Origin: Phycisphaeraceae bacterium | Lineage (GTDB): Bacteria; Planctomycetota; Phycisphaerae; Phycisphaerales; Phycisphaeraceae | NCBI GenBank assembly: GCA_040222855.1 | Contig: JAVKCD010000003.1 | Location: 372,001 to 436,000, forward strand | Direction: 5' to 3' | DNA length: 64,000 nucleotides | In this document: piece by piece, positions 16,858 through 25,556 of the stretch | Numbering within the stretch: the stretch's first letter is position 1 | How the letters are laid out: each line of letters starts with the position of its first letter | The notes under the pieces: model-generated | Database searches by the model: none | What the model saw: only the letters and a program-made list of their open reading frames with translations | What the model was told of the DNA's origin: nothing | Position numbers and translations under genes: made by a program

Positions 16858-17277
16858 TTAGCCCCACCTCTGTCTATCTCTCTCATCGATCATCATCTGG
16901 AGAAAATCACGTGATGAAGCTTCGCTTAGGACTTGCTGACACAAAGAGTCCACTTCATTCCAGTTCGATATAAGGAAGTCAACTTCATGATCAATGTCAT
17001 GATCGCTAAGGCTGTAGTGCCCCTTGATGCAAGCTCGAAGCAGATCAGATGTATATTCACCCGGCAAACCGACAAACCTGAAAACGATATGCATCACTGT
17101 TCTTTCTCTCTGAACAATCAAGTAACAACCTTGCTGTTTATACTCAACAAAAAAATCACCTTTACCCTGACCCCCTGGCTGAGCCTTGTTGACCACATAA
17201 CCGCCAACATCAACCAGATGCTTATGAAGGCTCAGAACAGAATGATTGTCTGTCAGATTATCGATAGTCGGAAACAT
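16858..17277 (-). CDS. Orphan protein in AT-richer DNA
   Basis: A 139-residue soluble protein with alternating strand and helix pattern (GDFFVEYKQQGCYLIVQRER, then VMHIVFRFVGLPGEY) and an acidic helical C-terminus ending MMIDERDRQRWG. No family recognised. Its base composition is visibly lower in GC and its codon use differs from both neighbours, suggesting acquisition. The ATG at 17277 has no obvious Shine-Dalgarno or -10. An opposite-strand frame exists (16933-17328), but its product looks less protein-like. It lies in its own patch between the hydrolase and the repeat-rich gap. Confidence 0.5.
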   Translation of the reverse strand: MFPTIDNLTDNHSVLSLHKHLVDVGGYVVNKAQPGGQGKGDFFVEYKQQGCYLIVQRERTVMHIVFRFVGLPGEYTSDLLRACIKGHYSLSDHDIDHEVDFLISNWNEVDSLCQQVLSEASSRDFLQMMIDERDRQRWG

Positions 17278-17616
17278 AAAGCATCAAGGTTTATGGTTCA
17301 TGATGAGCTAAGAGCTGCATTAGATTGATCGCAGCCTGCAAAGTTTATCTTAGGCCGATCTTCAAGTTGCCAAAGCCACACCCGGCCTTGCGATGCCCGC
17401 GAGTGCACGAAAAGCCCCAGCAGCCCCGCATGGCCCGGCAATCACTCAACGTCATGTAGATTCGCCCTCGGGGTGCCATGCACCTTCAGGTGCATGCCTT
17501 TCCTCCGCCCAACCACCCCGTGCGCACAAACGACCGCATCCCGGGGCCCATCGGTCACGTTTGATTGACGAGCAAGGCCCCGTGCGCACAACTTCCCTGT
17601 CGTTTCCCGCCCCTTC
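17278..17616. other. Gene-free gap with a palindrome and repeat C
   Basis: No credible gene. The left 100 bases are AT-richer and continue the orphan gene's composition. A near-perfect palindrome, CATGCACCT-TC-AGGTGCATG, lies at 17477-17496. Repeat C copy 1 occupies 17517-17592 at the right end. Confidence 0.6.
17517..17592. repeat. Intergenic repeat C, copy 1
   Basis: A ~60-base unit beginning CCCGTGCGCACAAACGACC, with CATCCCGGGGCCCATC in its middle and CACGTTTGAT further on, closed by a second CCGTGCGCACAA at 17580-17591. A closely similar unit is at 32019-32082, and core fragments lie at 32126, 32230, 60235 and 60439. Confidence 0.7.
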
Positions 17617-18828
17617 TCACCCATACCGCCGCCCCTTCCACCGGTTCCCGCCCAGGTAATAATCCCGGATGCTCGCCAGCACGATCACCCCATACACCGC
17701 ACTCCCCGCCGCCAGCGACCACGCATACAACCCGTTAAGACCACAAAACTTACGCGCGGCATCCATCGCCCGCGCCCCCATCACCGCTCCCACCCCCGCC
17801 AACACCCCCGGCAGCCACCCGTAAACACTGCTCAGATCAACACTTCCCACCACCACAGCCACGCCCCACACCAGCAGACTCACCGTCGGCAGCACATTAA
17901 ACATCGCCACCCCCGTCAGCATCCCCAGTGCCTTCAATGGGTTATAGTCGATCCCCGCATACGCGTTCTTCGTCAGACCCTCCCACTGATCCGCCCACCC
18001 CTCGTACATCCGGCACCAGAACAACTCACTCGCCATCGCCACCCGCACCCGCGCCCCATTCGCCTTCAACGCCTTCCCAAGCGCAAGGTCTTCCACCACA
18101 AGACCTTGCACCGCCCGATGCCCACCGATCGCATCGTAATGCGACCGCCGCACCAGCATAAAAGCTCCCCCCGTCAGCGTGTCCTCATGCCCCGGATCCA
18201 TCGCCCGCTCCACCGGATACAGAACCCCAAGCGCCAGCACGAGTTGCACCTGCACCAACGCCTCCACCCAAGACCCGAACCACAGCTCGGGATACAGCCC
18301 CACCAGGTCCGCCCCCGTCTCCAACCCATGACGCACCGCCGACCGTAAACACTGCGGATGCCAATGGATATCTGCATCCGTAAAACACACCCACTCCGCC
18401 CGCCAGCCCGTCCGCCTCTCCTCCGCCACCAGCGCCTCATACCCCCGCCACACCGCATGCGGCTTCCCCACCCAACCCGCCGGCGGACTCGCCTCGTTCC
18501 GCACCACCCTCAGATGCTCGTAACACCCTGCCATCTCTCGGGTTATCCCAGGCGTCCCATCCCCCGAAGCATCATCCACGAACACCACCCGGTAGTCCGG
18601 GTAGTCCTGAGCGCACAACCCCCGCAACGTCTCCGGCAGATGCTCCGCCTCATCCCGCCCCGGCACAATGATCGCCACGCTCGGCAGCCCCGCATCCGAT
18701 CTAACCTCCGTCTCTGCCAGCACATAACCCAGCGTCGCCCGATGCGTCCGCGACAGATTCAACCACCCCCACACCCCCGCTCCACCCGCCAACGCCACCA
18801 CCCAGAACCACCACAACACCAAAGCCAT
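17617..18828 (-). CDS. Membrane glycosyltransferase family 2 (HpnB-like)
   Basis: A 403-residue GT2 enzyme with an N-terminal membrane segment (about 2-22), a nucleotide-sugar domain with SVAIIVPGRDEAEHL and VVFVDDASGDGT, the metal motif in CFTDADIHW, TLTGGAFMLVRRS, VEDLALGKALK, and about four C-terminal membrane segments ending in NRWKGRRYG. This layout matches hopanoid-associated HpnB-type and carotenoid glycosyltransferases; the acceptor is unknown and no hpn genes are present. The ATG at 18828 (MALVLWW) is chosen because AGGAG lies eight bases before it; ATG at 18849 and TTG at 18873 are in frame upstream without such a site. Confidence 0.82.
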   Translation of the reverse strand: MALVLWWFWVVALAGGAGVWGWLNLSRTHRATLGYVLAETEVRSDAGLPSVAIIVPGRDEAEHLPETLRGLCAQDYPDYRVVFVDDASGDGTPGITREMAGCYEHLRVVRNEASPPAGWVGKPHAVWRGYEALVAEERRTGWRAEWVCFTDADIHWHPQCLRSAVRHGLETGADLVGLYPELWFGSWVEALVQVQLVLALGVLYPVERAMDPGHEDTLTGGAFMLVRRSHYDAIGGHRAVQGLVVEDLALGKALKANGARVRVAMASELFWCRMYEGWADQWEGLTKNAYAGIDYNPLKALGMLTGVAMFNVLPTVSLLVWGVAVVVGSVDLSSVYGWLPGVLAGVGAVMGARAMDAARKFCGLNGLYAWSLAAGSAVYGVIVLASIRDYYLGGNRWKGRRYG

Positions 18829-18921
18829 CAGCCGCACTCCTGCACCCATCCCACATGCCCGTAAGCCCCTCAAAGTTTAGGAGATAGCGCAACCCCCCAC
18901 CTCATCCGCCACACCCTTCAC

Positions 18922-18960
18922 GCAAAAAAGAACACACCCCGCCGTCACGGGCGGGGTGTG
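18922..18960 (-). terminator. Strong intrinsic terminator after the CBS-domain gene
   Basis: Perfect 11-bp stem CACACCCCGCC (18933-18943) and GGCGGGGTGTG (18950-18960) with a six-base loop. On the minus strand it is followed by a T-rich tract (plus-strand A run at 18924-18929). It lies 30 bases past the CBS gene. Confidence 0.85.
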
Positions 18961-18989
18961 CTGCTCGCAAACCATGAAACTGCAAGTGC

Positions 18990-19427
18990 TTACGCAGCCC
19001 CGTGCAGATACTGATGCAGGTACTCAATCATCACCGCCTGACCCTCAAGCCGAAACGCGTTGAGGTCACCCAGCGACACCACCCCGAGAATCTGTCCCTC
19101 ACCCCCAACTACCGGCAAGTGCCTGATCCGCCGGTCCTTAAACACATCCGAGATGTCCTCCAGCGACGTATCCGGCGTGCACGTCCACACGTTCGCCGTC
19201 ATCGCGTCCCGCACCACCGTCGCCGTAGGATCGAGCTGCCGCGCGATCACCTTCCGCAGCACGTCCCGCTCCGTAATAATCCCCAGCAACCCTGTGCGCC
19301 CAACCACCAGCAGCGACCCGATGTTGTGCTCCGTCATCGACTCCGCAGCACGAGACACCGACGTCTCCGGTGACACGCTGTAGACCTGATTGCCCTTCCG
19401 GTCGAGGATCTGGTGGACGGTCGCCAT
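18990..19427 (-). CDS. CBS-domain pair protein
   Basis: A 145-residue protein made of two CBS domains (about 8-60 and 75-135). Segments such as NIGSLLVVGRTGLLGIITERDVLRK... and RHLPVVGGEGQILGVVSLGD are typical of stand-alone CBS proteins that bind adenine nucleotides and regulate partners. The partner is not evident from the neighbours. GGAG lies nine bases before the ATG, and a strong terminator follows, so it is probably a single-gene transcript. Confidence 0.9.
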   Translation of the reverse strand: MATVHQILDRKGNQVYSVSPETSVSRAAESMTEHNIGSLLVVGRTGLLGIITERDVLRKVIARQLDPTATVVRDAMTANVWTCTPDTSLEDISDVFKDRRIRHLPVVGGEGQILGVVSLGDLNAFRLEGQAVMIEYLHQYLHGAA

Positions 19428-19631
19428 ATTGATGGACTCCTATGAAGCTCGTGAAGAAACACGGGCGATGTGACGCAGGCCGAGATGAGCGAGCCTAAGA
19501 CAAGACATGAGCGGAACCGTCGTCGATTCCACCCCTTCAACATACCACCGAGACCACGGGTTTCCCAAGGAAAAAACCGCCGTATCCAGCCTTTTTCGCA
19601 GACCCGCGACCAACGGGCCGCAGCGGCGGCA

Positions 19632-20126
19632 TTATCGGAAGAGCTTGCCCTGTCCGGGGGTCTTGCGGCCCGAGGCTTCTATAACCTCCCGAACCTCATC
19701 CAGCAGCTCGTCAAGATCACGAAACTGCTTATAAACCGAAGCAAACCGAACATAAGCCACCTGATCGATGTCACGCAGCCGTTCAGCGAGCAAGCGCCCA
19801 ATGTCCATGGCATCAACCTCCCGTTCGCCAGAACGCCGAAGCTGCTCGGCGACATGCTTGACGGCTTCCTGCAGGACCTTAGTGGGCACCGGCCGTTTGT
19901 AGCAGGCCGATTCCAGACCCGCGAGCATCTTGGCCGGATCAAACGGGACCCGGGTTCCATCGCGTTTGACGACGACCAGCTTGGTGGTCTGCTCGACGGT
20001 CTCGTAGGTGGTAAAACGCTTCTTGCAGCCCTCGCACTCACGCCGCCTGCGGATGGCCTGGCCATCCTCAGCGGGGCGTGAGTCGATCACGCGGTCATTA
20101 TTGGTTCCGCAGTAAGGGCATTGCAT
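19632..20126 (-). CDS. nrdR: Transcriptional repressor NrdR
   Basis: A 164-residue ATP-sensing repressor of ribonucleotide reductase genes. The N-terminal zinc ribbon has C3, C6, C31 and C34 (MQCPYCG and RRECEGCKKRFTTYE), followed by an ATP-cone domain from about 49 to 139 (VVVKRDGTRVPFDPAKM). The frame is open upstream to 20477, but the family start MQCPYC fixes the ATG at 20126. It diverges from the YmdB-like gene with a 59-base gap. No nrd genes are in the window. Confidence 0.96.
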   Translation of the reverse strand: MQCPYCGTNNDRVIDSRPAEDGQAIRRRRECEGCKKRFTTYETVEQTTKLVVVKRDGTRVPFDPAKMLAGLESACYKRPVPTKVLQEAVKHVAEQLRRSGEREVDAMDIGRLLAERLRDIDQVAYVRFASVYKQFRDLDELLDEVREVIEASGRKTPGQGKLFR

Positions 20127-20185
20127 GACTGTGGCCGTATCATCCCTTGTAAGTCCGGCTGACGCCAGAGGCTTGGAGGTTTTCG

Positions 20186-21067
20186 GTGAGTGTACGGATT
20201 GCGTTGCTGGGCGACATTGTCGGGACGCCGGGGCGGCAGGTGGTGACCCAAGCGGTGCCGATTCTGCGCGAACAACACGGAGTAGCGCTGGTCGTGGCGA
20301 ACGCCGAGAACGCAGCCAATGGCTCGGGATTGACACCCGAGATGCACGCCAAGCTGATCGCTGCAGGGGTCGACGGCATGACACTGGGGGATCACGCCTA
20401 CCGCAAAAAACAGATCGTGGGCACGCTCGAGCGCGAGACGACGCTGATCCGCCCGGCGAATCTGTCGCAGAAGGCAAAGGGCAAAGTCTGCCTCCGCCTG
20501 CTGGCCGAGGTGGGCCGTGAAAAGTTGCCGGTCTATATCTTCACAGTCATCGGCCGGCTGTTTATGAACACCATGCAGGGCAGCGACCCGTTCGCAGTGG
20601 TCGATCAGATGCTCGCCCAGATCCACGAGCGCCCCTGCGCGATCCTCGTCGAGGTCCACGCCGAGGCGACCAGCGAGAAGGTCGCGATGGGCTGGTATCT
20701 CAACGAACGGGCCACCGCGGTCTACGGCACCCACACCCACATCCAGACCGCAGATGCCCGGGTGCTGCCGACACAGATCGAAGGCGCGCGCAGCCCCGCG
20801 GCAGCGCTGGCGGCGGGCGCGGGCGGCACGGCCTACATCACCGACCTGGGCATGAGTGGCCCGCAGGACTCAGTCCTTGGTCGGCGAGTCGATCGCGTCG
20901 TCCATCAGATGACCACGGCCATGCCCGCAGCGTTTGACGTCGCGGAGGGCAACCCCGAGGTTCGCGGGGTGATCGTCGAGGTCGACACCGCGACAGGCCG
21001 AGCGCTCGCCATCGAAACAATCGCGATCCCCGCCGACCTCAAGAAGAAGCCGTTCCTGGCGAGCTGA
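20186..21067 (+). CDS. YmdB-family metallophosphoesterase
   Basis: A 293-residue member of the YmdB family (in Bacillus a cyclic-nucleotide phosphodiesterase). Family motifs are present: LLGDIVGTPGR, NAENAANGSGLT, HAEATSEK and GTHTHIQTAD, which supply most metal ligands. The usual GNHTWD is GDHAYRK, so the asparagine ligand is replaced by aspartate. An insertion of about 15 residues rich in alanine and glycine precedes TAYITDLGMSG. It starts with GTG at 20186, with GGAGGT five bases upstream. Confidence 0.85.
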   Translation: MSVRIALLGDIVGTPGRQVVTQAVPILREQHGVALVVANAENAANGSGLTPEMHAKLIAAGVDGMTLGDHAYRKKQIVGTLERETTLIRPANLSQKAKGKVCLRLLAEVGREKLPVYIFTVIGRLFMNTMQGSDPFAVVDQMLAQIHERPCAILVEVHAEATSEKVAMGWYLNERATAVYGTHTHIQTADARVLPTQIEGARSPAAALAAGAGGTAYITDLGMSGPQDSVLGRRVDRVVHQMTTAMPAAFDVAEGNPEVRGVIVEVDTATGRALAIETIAIPADLKKKPFLAS

Positions 21068-21240
21068 TCCGAGGCCCGCGGTCACTCGGACCTGTCCAGA
21101 TAGCCTGATCATCACGACCGTCAAAGTCGATGGCGGGGAGTGGATGGACGCTGTGGTTGGTAGGGGAGCAGAATCAACGATGTGGCGGGCCGTCGTGGCC
21201 ATAGAGCGAACCGATTCGGCTGCGTTCCGATAAGGAAGGC

Positions 21241-22242
21241 ATGCGACGCGAACCCGCTGGCCGTGCGATGGATGAGATGCTCGACGGGCTGAGCTTCCCG
21301 GGCGGCGATGAGCCAATCGAATCGCCGCTGTCGGATACACGCTGGCCGCGGCTGGGGCTCAGCATGATCATGCGCGCCTTGCAACTGGGCGGCCTCAGCC
21401 TCGCGGGTGTCGGCGCGGTCGCCGCCACCGTCTGGATCGGCCCCGGAGTAGCCCTGGCATTCCTGGCGGTCATCGTGATCGCCACGTACCAGCTGCACAC
21501 GCGGCTGGTGACACGATCGCTGGAGCGATTGATCGATCAACTGGAGTTGACCGCCTGCAACCCGACGCCCGAACTGGTCGAACACCTCCCGCTGGGCCGT
21601 CAGGACGAGATCGGACACATCTCCAGGGCGATGGCCCGTGTCTGTCGGAACTCAATCCGCAAGGGTCACGAGGCCAAGCAACTCCGCCGAACCATGGACG
21701 AGCGCGTACGCCTGGCGACACGACAGGCGACCGGCAAGCTGCACAAGCAGACCCTGCGCGACCCGCTGACGGACCTGGGCAACCGCCGCTTCCTCGATGA
21801 ACAGGGCACCGCGGTCTTCGAGGCCACCGCGGGGAGCGACACCCCCCTGCTCTGCTTGGCCCTCGACCTCGACCACTTCAAGGAACTCAACGACACCCTC
21901 GGCCACGCGGTGGGCGATGACGTGCTGGTGTTCCTCGGGTCGCTCATCAAGGCGACGCTGCGCGATGGCGACCTCGCCGTGCGGACCGGCGGCGACGAGT
22001 TCCTGATCCTGATGCCCGGAGCCGAGACCGAGCGTGGCGTGAGCTGGGCAACCCAACTCCGCGCCCTGTTCACCCAGCAGACCACCCTGCTGACCCGCGG
22101 CGGACCACGACCTGACCTGTCCATAGGCGTCGCCGAGCGAAAAGTAGATGGCACGGAAGACCTGGCAGCCCTGATGAAGCTCGCCGATGAACGGCTCTAC
22201 ACCGCCAAACGCAACGGACGCGGTCGGACCGAGGCGGCGTAA
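21241..22242 (+). CDS. Membrane diguanylate cyclase (GGDEF)
   Basis: Makes cyclic di-GMP from two GTP. The 333-residue product has a short cytoplasmic N-terminus, two adjacent membrane segments (about 41-80), a HAMP-like linker and coiled region (~95-165) and a GGDEF domain with DPLTDLGNRRFLDE. The active site GGDEF is at 250-254. The inhibitory I-site RxxD (RDGD) lies five residues before it, so product feedback is expected. There is no sizeable periplasmic sensor. AAGGAAGG directly precedes the ATG. Single gene, convergent with purU. Confidence 0.93.
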   Translation: MRREPAGRAMDEMLDGLSFPGGDEPIESPLSDTRWPRLGLSMIMRALQLGGLSLAGVGAVAATVWIGPGVALAFLAVIVIATYQLHTRLVTRSLERLIDQLELTACNPTPELVEHLPLGRQDEIGHISRAMARVCRNSIRKGHEAKQLRRTMDERVRLATRQATGKLHKQTLRDPLTDLGNRRFLDEQGTAVFEATAGSDTPLLCLALDLDHFKELNDTLGHAVGDDVLVFLGSLIKATLRDGDLAVRTGGDEFLILMPGAETERGVSWATQLRALFTQQTTLLTRGGPRPDLSIGVAERKVDGTEDLAALMKLADERLYTAKRNGRGRTEAA

Positions 22243-22314
22243 ACTCAGATCCGACACTGTGGCTACACCTACGGCGCGATCACAGCTACCAAAGCCTAGA
22301 TTGTCTCATCTGAC

Positions 22315-23196
22315 TCACGCGTGATCCAGCATCGAACTCAGTCCCGGCCGGAAAACGACCTTGTCATCGACGACGACCAGCTTCTGGTCGAGAAACATCT
22401 GCACCGCGTCGGCGAGGATCCGGCCTTCGAGCCGCTGGCCCTTGCTGCGCACGTCCTCTGCGGTGTGGCGACCGACGTCAATATGAAAAACGTCCTGCAG
22501 GATGATCGGGCCCTCGTCGAGGTCATCGGTCACGAAGTGGGCCGTGCAGCCGGCGACCCGCACGCCGGCTTCCCAGGCGGCGTGGTACGGCTTGGCCCCG
22601 GGGAAGTGCGGCAGCAGCGACGGGTGGATGTTGATGATCTTGTAGGGGTAGGCCTGCACCATCTCCGGCGGGACGATCTGCATGTACCGGGCCAGCACAA
22701 TCAGGTCGGGCTCGACGGCGGCGAGCTGCTCCATCATCCACTTGAAGTGAGCCGGCTTGTCCGGCTTCGCAGGAAAATGAGCGAAAGGCAGACCCGCAGC
22801 CGTGGCGACCGGTTCAAGATCGGGGTGATTCCCAAGGACCGTCACGAGGTCGCCCCTGAACTTGCCGGCCTTCCAGTCCTCGATCAGCGTGCTGAGACAG
22901 TGGGCTTCTTTCGAGACCAGCACGGCGACCCGGCGAGGCTTGCGCTGCTGCAGGGCGACACGGACCTCCATGCCGATGTCGCAACCGAGGTCGAGCAAGC
23001 CGGTGATCAGCTCGTCGAGCGAAGGCGACATGTCCGCGAGATCGACGAGCATGTCCATGATGAACTGCCCGTGGACCACCTGCTGCTTGAGGTCAAGGAT
23101 GTTGACGCTTCGCTCTGCGAGATAGGTCGCAAACCTAGCGACGACGCCCTTCTGGTCGCGACCTATGACGGAAACAACGGCTCTGATCTCGGGCAT
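22315..23196 (-). CDS. purU: Formyltetrahydrofolate deformylase PurU
   Basis: Hydrolyses 10-formyltetrahydrofolate to formate and tetrahydrofolate, balancing the one-carbon pool. The 293-residue product has an N-terminal ACT domain (MPEIRAVVSVIGRDQKGVV onward, to about residue 85) and a formyltransferase domain with catalytic asparagine and histidine in IINIHPSLLPHFPG and the aspartate in VTDDLDEGPII. The frame extends upstream, but the ATG at 23196 matches the family start, with AGGAG 11 bases upstream. It diverges from lpd across a 192-base region holding a 10-bp inverted repeat. Confidence 0.93.
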   Translation of the reverse strand: MPEIRAVVSVIGRDQKGVVARFATYLAERSVNILDLKQQVVHGQFIMDMLVDLADMSPSLDELITGLLDLGCDIGMEVRVALQQRKPRRVAVLVSKEAHCLSTLIEDWKAGKFRGDLVTVLGNHPDLEPVATAAGLPFAHFPAKPDKPAHFKWMMEQLAAVEPDLIVLARYMQIVPPEMVQAYPYKIINIHPSLLPHFPGAKPYHAAWEAGVRVAGCTAHFVTDDLDEGPIILQDVFHIDVGRHTAEDVRSKGQRLEGRILADAVQMFLDQKLVVVDDKVVFRPGLSSMLDHA

Positions 23197-23279
23197 GGGA
23201 CAAAGACTCCTGCGGGCCACGGGGCTGGAGAGATCGATTAGAGCCGAGAACCGGCTCCGACGCATCCGTGACGGGGTAC

Positions 23280-23311
23280 TACAATCGTCGGTCTGAGGAC
23301 AGACGATTGTA
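23280..23311. promoter_or_regulatory. Inverted repeat between purU and lpd
   Basis: Perfect 10-bp arms TACAATCGTC (23280-23289) and GACGATTGTA (23302-23311) separated by 12 bases, in the divergent intergenic region. It resembles an operator for a dimeric regulator. No T tract follows, so a terminator is unlikely. Confidence 0.5.
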
Positions 23312-23388
23312 AGCCGTCCTCACAGTTTCCCGCTGGTTATCCCGGCCCACGCTCACCAGGGCGCGGCCGGCCTTCACGAAAGAGCATC

Positions 23389-24834
23389 ATGGCTGAGACG
23401 GCAAAGTTTGATCTGGTGGTCGTTGGCGGCGGTCCGGGGGGCTATGTCGGAGCGATCCGGGCGGCCCAACTGGGGATGAAGGTCGCCTGCGTTGAGCGCG
23501 ACAAGCTCGGCGGGGTGTGCCTGAACTGGGGATGCATCCCGACCAAGGCGCTGCTGGCCGGCGCGGAGTTCTACCACCGGCTCAAGCACGAGGCAGCGGA
23601 CTGGGGGATCAAGACCGAGGGTGTCGGCCACGACTGGGACAAGGTCATCGGCCGGTCCCGGAACGTCGCGGGCCAACTCAACAAGGGCGTGGGCTTTTTG
23701 TTCAAAAAGAACAAGGTCACGCACATCCAGGGCCACGCGTTCATCCCGAAAGCCGGGACCGTCGAGGTGTACGCCGAAGACGATGTGGAGCACAAGGGGG
23801 ATGTGAAACAGGTACTCGAAGCAAAAAGCATCCTGGTGGCGACCGGAGCACGCCCCAGGCCGCTGGCGGGCGCTGCGTTTGATGGCGAGCGGATCATCGC
23901 GGCGAAAGAGGCGATGACTATGAAGACCCAGCCCAAGAAGATGCTGATCGTCGGGGCAGGCGCAATTGGGATGGAGTTTGCCTACTTCTACAACGCCTTC
24001 GGCACCGAATGCACGGTGGTGGAGATGCAGGAGCGCCTGCTGCCGATCGAGGATGACGAGGTCTCCGCCGCGATCGAGCGATCGTTCAAGAAGGCGGGCG
24101 TGGGCATCCGGTCGGGACACATAACGCTGTCGCTGGAGAAGACGAGCAATGGCGTGAAGGCAACCATCGCGCCGGTCGGCGATGAGAAAAAAGTCGAGAC
24201 GATCGAGGCCGATGTCGCGCTGGTCGCGATCGGCGTCATGGGTCGGTACGACGGTTTATTCAGCGACTCCCTGGGGCTGGAGACCTTCAAGGACCACATC
24301 AAGGTCGACTATAAGCGAGAGGGAGCCGACTACCAGACCTCGGTCAAGGGGATCTACGCCATCGGCGATGTCATCGGCCCGCCCTGGCTGGCCCACGTGT
24401 CGTCGGAAGAGGCGATCGTCTGCGTCGAGCGCATGGCCGGTCACCACGCACCGGACATCGACTACAACGGCATCCCGGGCTGCACCTACTGCCAGCCGCA
24501 GGTCGCTTCGGTCGGCCTGACCGAGCGCGCAGCCAAGGAGCAGGGCATCGAATACGTCGCGAGCAAGTTCCCGTTTCAGGCCTCCGGCAAGGCTCAGGCG
24601 CTCGGTGCCACCGAGGGCTTCTCCAAGCTGATCACGGGCAAGAAGCACGGCGAGATCCTCGGCGCGCACATGATCGGCGAAGGCGTCACCGAACTGATCG
24701 CCGAGATCTGCCTGGCGATGCGACTCGAAGCCACGGCGGACGAGGTGATCGGCACCATCCACGCCCACCCGACCATGTCGGAAGCGACCCACGAGGCGGC
24801 CTTGGGTGCGCAGAACCGGATGATCCACTTTTAA
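23389..24834 (+). CDS. lpdA: Dihydrolipoyl dehydrogenase
   Basis: FAD flavoprotein (E3) that reoxidises lipoyl groups of 2-oxoacid dehydrogenase and glycine cleavage complexes. The 481-residue product has the FAD motif VVGGGPGGYVGA at 11-22, redox cysteines C44 and C49 in GGVCLNWGCIPTK, the NAD motif IVGAGAIGMEFA near 185, and the C-terminal HAHPTMSEATHEAAL with the catalytic His-Glu pair. No E1 or E2 genes adjoin it, so it probably serves several complexes. Confidence 0.95.
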   Translation: MAETAKFDLVVVGGGPGGYVGAIRAAQLGMKVACVERDKLGGVCLNWGCIPTKALLAGAEFYHRLKHEAADWGIKTEGVGHDWDKVIGRSRNVAGQLNKGVGFLFKKNKVTHIQGHAFIPKAGTVEVYAEDDVEHKGDVKQVLEAKSILVATGARPRPLAGAAFDGERIIAAKEAMTMKTQPKKMLIVGAGAIGMEFAYFYNAFGTECTVVEMQERLLPIEDDEVSAAIERSFKKAGVGIRSGHITLSLEKTSNGVKATIAPVGDEKKVETIEADVALVAIGVMGRYDGLFSDSLGLETFKDHIKVDYKREGADYQTSVKGIYAIGDVIGPPWLAHVSSEEAIVCVERMAGHHAPDIDYNGIPGCTYCQPQVASVGLTERAAKEQGIEYVASKFPFQASGKAQALGATEGFSKLITGKKHGEILGAHMIGEGVTELIAEICLAMRLEATADEVIGTIHAHPTMSEATHEAALGAQNRMIHF

Positions 24835-24940
24835 CACCACCACCCCCCCCCCCCGCAGCACCCGGCACTCATCTTTGTTCAGCCGTTCGCTGGTTGGGTG
24901 CCTAAACTGCTGTTGAACCTACGTTTTTGGAGATGACACC

Positions 24941-25546
24941 ATGGTGATGACGGCTTCAACGATGCTTGAACTTGGCACGGCCGCACCGGACTTTACGCTG
25001 GCAGATACCGATGGATCGCTGGTGACCAAGCGTGATTTTGAGGGTCAGCCGTTGCTGGTGATGTTCATCTGCAACCACTGCCCGTTTGTGAAGCACATCG
25101 CCAAACAGCTCAAGGCACTAGGGGACGACTACGGGCCAAAGGGCGTGGGGATCGTGGCGATCAGCGCCAGCGACGCTCAAGCGTTCCCGGATGATTCGCC
25201 TGAAAAAATCAGGGACGAAAAGGCGGCTCGGGGATACCCGTTCCCTTACCTGTACGACGAGGATCAGGCCGTGGCCAAGGCCTACACCGCCGCTTGCACA
25301 CCCGACCTGTTCTTGTTCGATGCCGAGCACAAGCTGGCGTACCGGGGACAGTTGGATGACTCACGCCCCAAACGGATCGAATCGGGCGTGTACGACTTCG
25401 ACACCGACCCGAGCACCGGCAAGGACCTCCGAGCGGCCCTGGACGCGGTGCTCGCCGGGAAGAAGCCCGCAGTAAAGCAGGTGCCGTCGATCGGCTGCAA
25501 CATCAAATGGAAGCCGGGCAACGAGCCAGCGTATTTCCAGGGCTGA
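24941..25546 (+). CDS. Thioredoxin-like (AhpC/TSA-type) protein
   Basis: A 201-residue redoxin-fold protein without a signal peptide: APDFTLADTDGSLVTKRDF, then the redox centre C44 and C47 in FICNHCPFVKHI, AISASDAQAFPDDSPE, and TPDLFLFDAEHKLAYRG. CNHCPFV proteins of this length are a common family annotated as thioredoxin-family proteins; substrates are unknown. GGAG lies nine bases before the ATG at 24941. An upstream run of twelve C (24843-24854) separates it from lpd. Confidence 0.85.
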   Translation: MVMTASTMLELGTAAPDFTLADTDGSLVTKRDFEGQPLLVMFICNHCPFVKHIAKQLKALGDDYGPKGVGIVAISASDAQAFPDDSPEKIRDEKAARGYPFPYLYDEDQAVAKAYTAACTPDLFLFDAEHKLAYRGQLDDSRPKRIESGVYDFDTDPSTGKDLRAALDAVLAGKKPAVKQVPSIGCNIKWKPGNEPAYFQG

Positions 25547-25556
25547 CTTACTGAGA

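Noticed and set aside
16933-17328. Plus-strand open frame opposite the orphan gene
   Set aside because: Its product shows less regular secondary-structure pattern than the minus-strand frame; both are possible, but only the minus frame was annotated.
18900-20200. Sharp strand-skew change as a replication origin
   Set aside because: No dnaA, dnaN or cluster of DnaA boxes is visible, and a second, opposite change occurs within the same window, which a single origin cannot explain.
24843-24854. Run of twelve C after lpd as a functional element
   Set aside because: It is a plain homopolymer with no hairpin; possibly a replication slippage or sequencing feature only.
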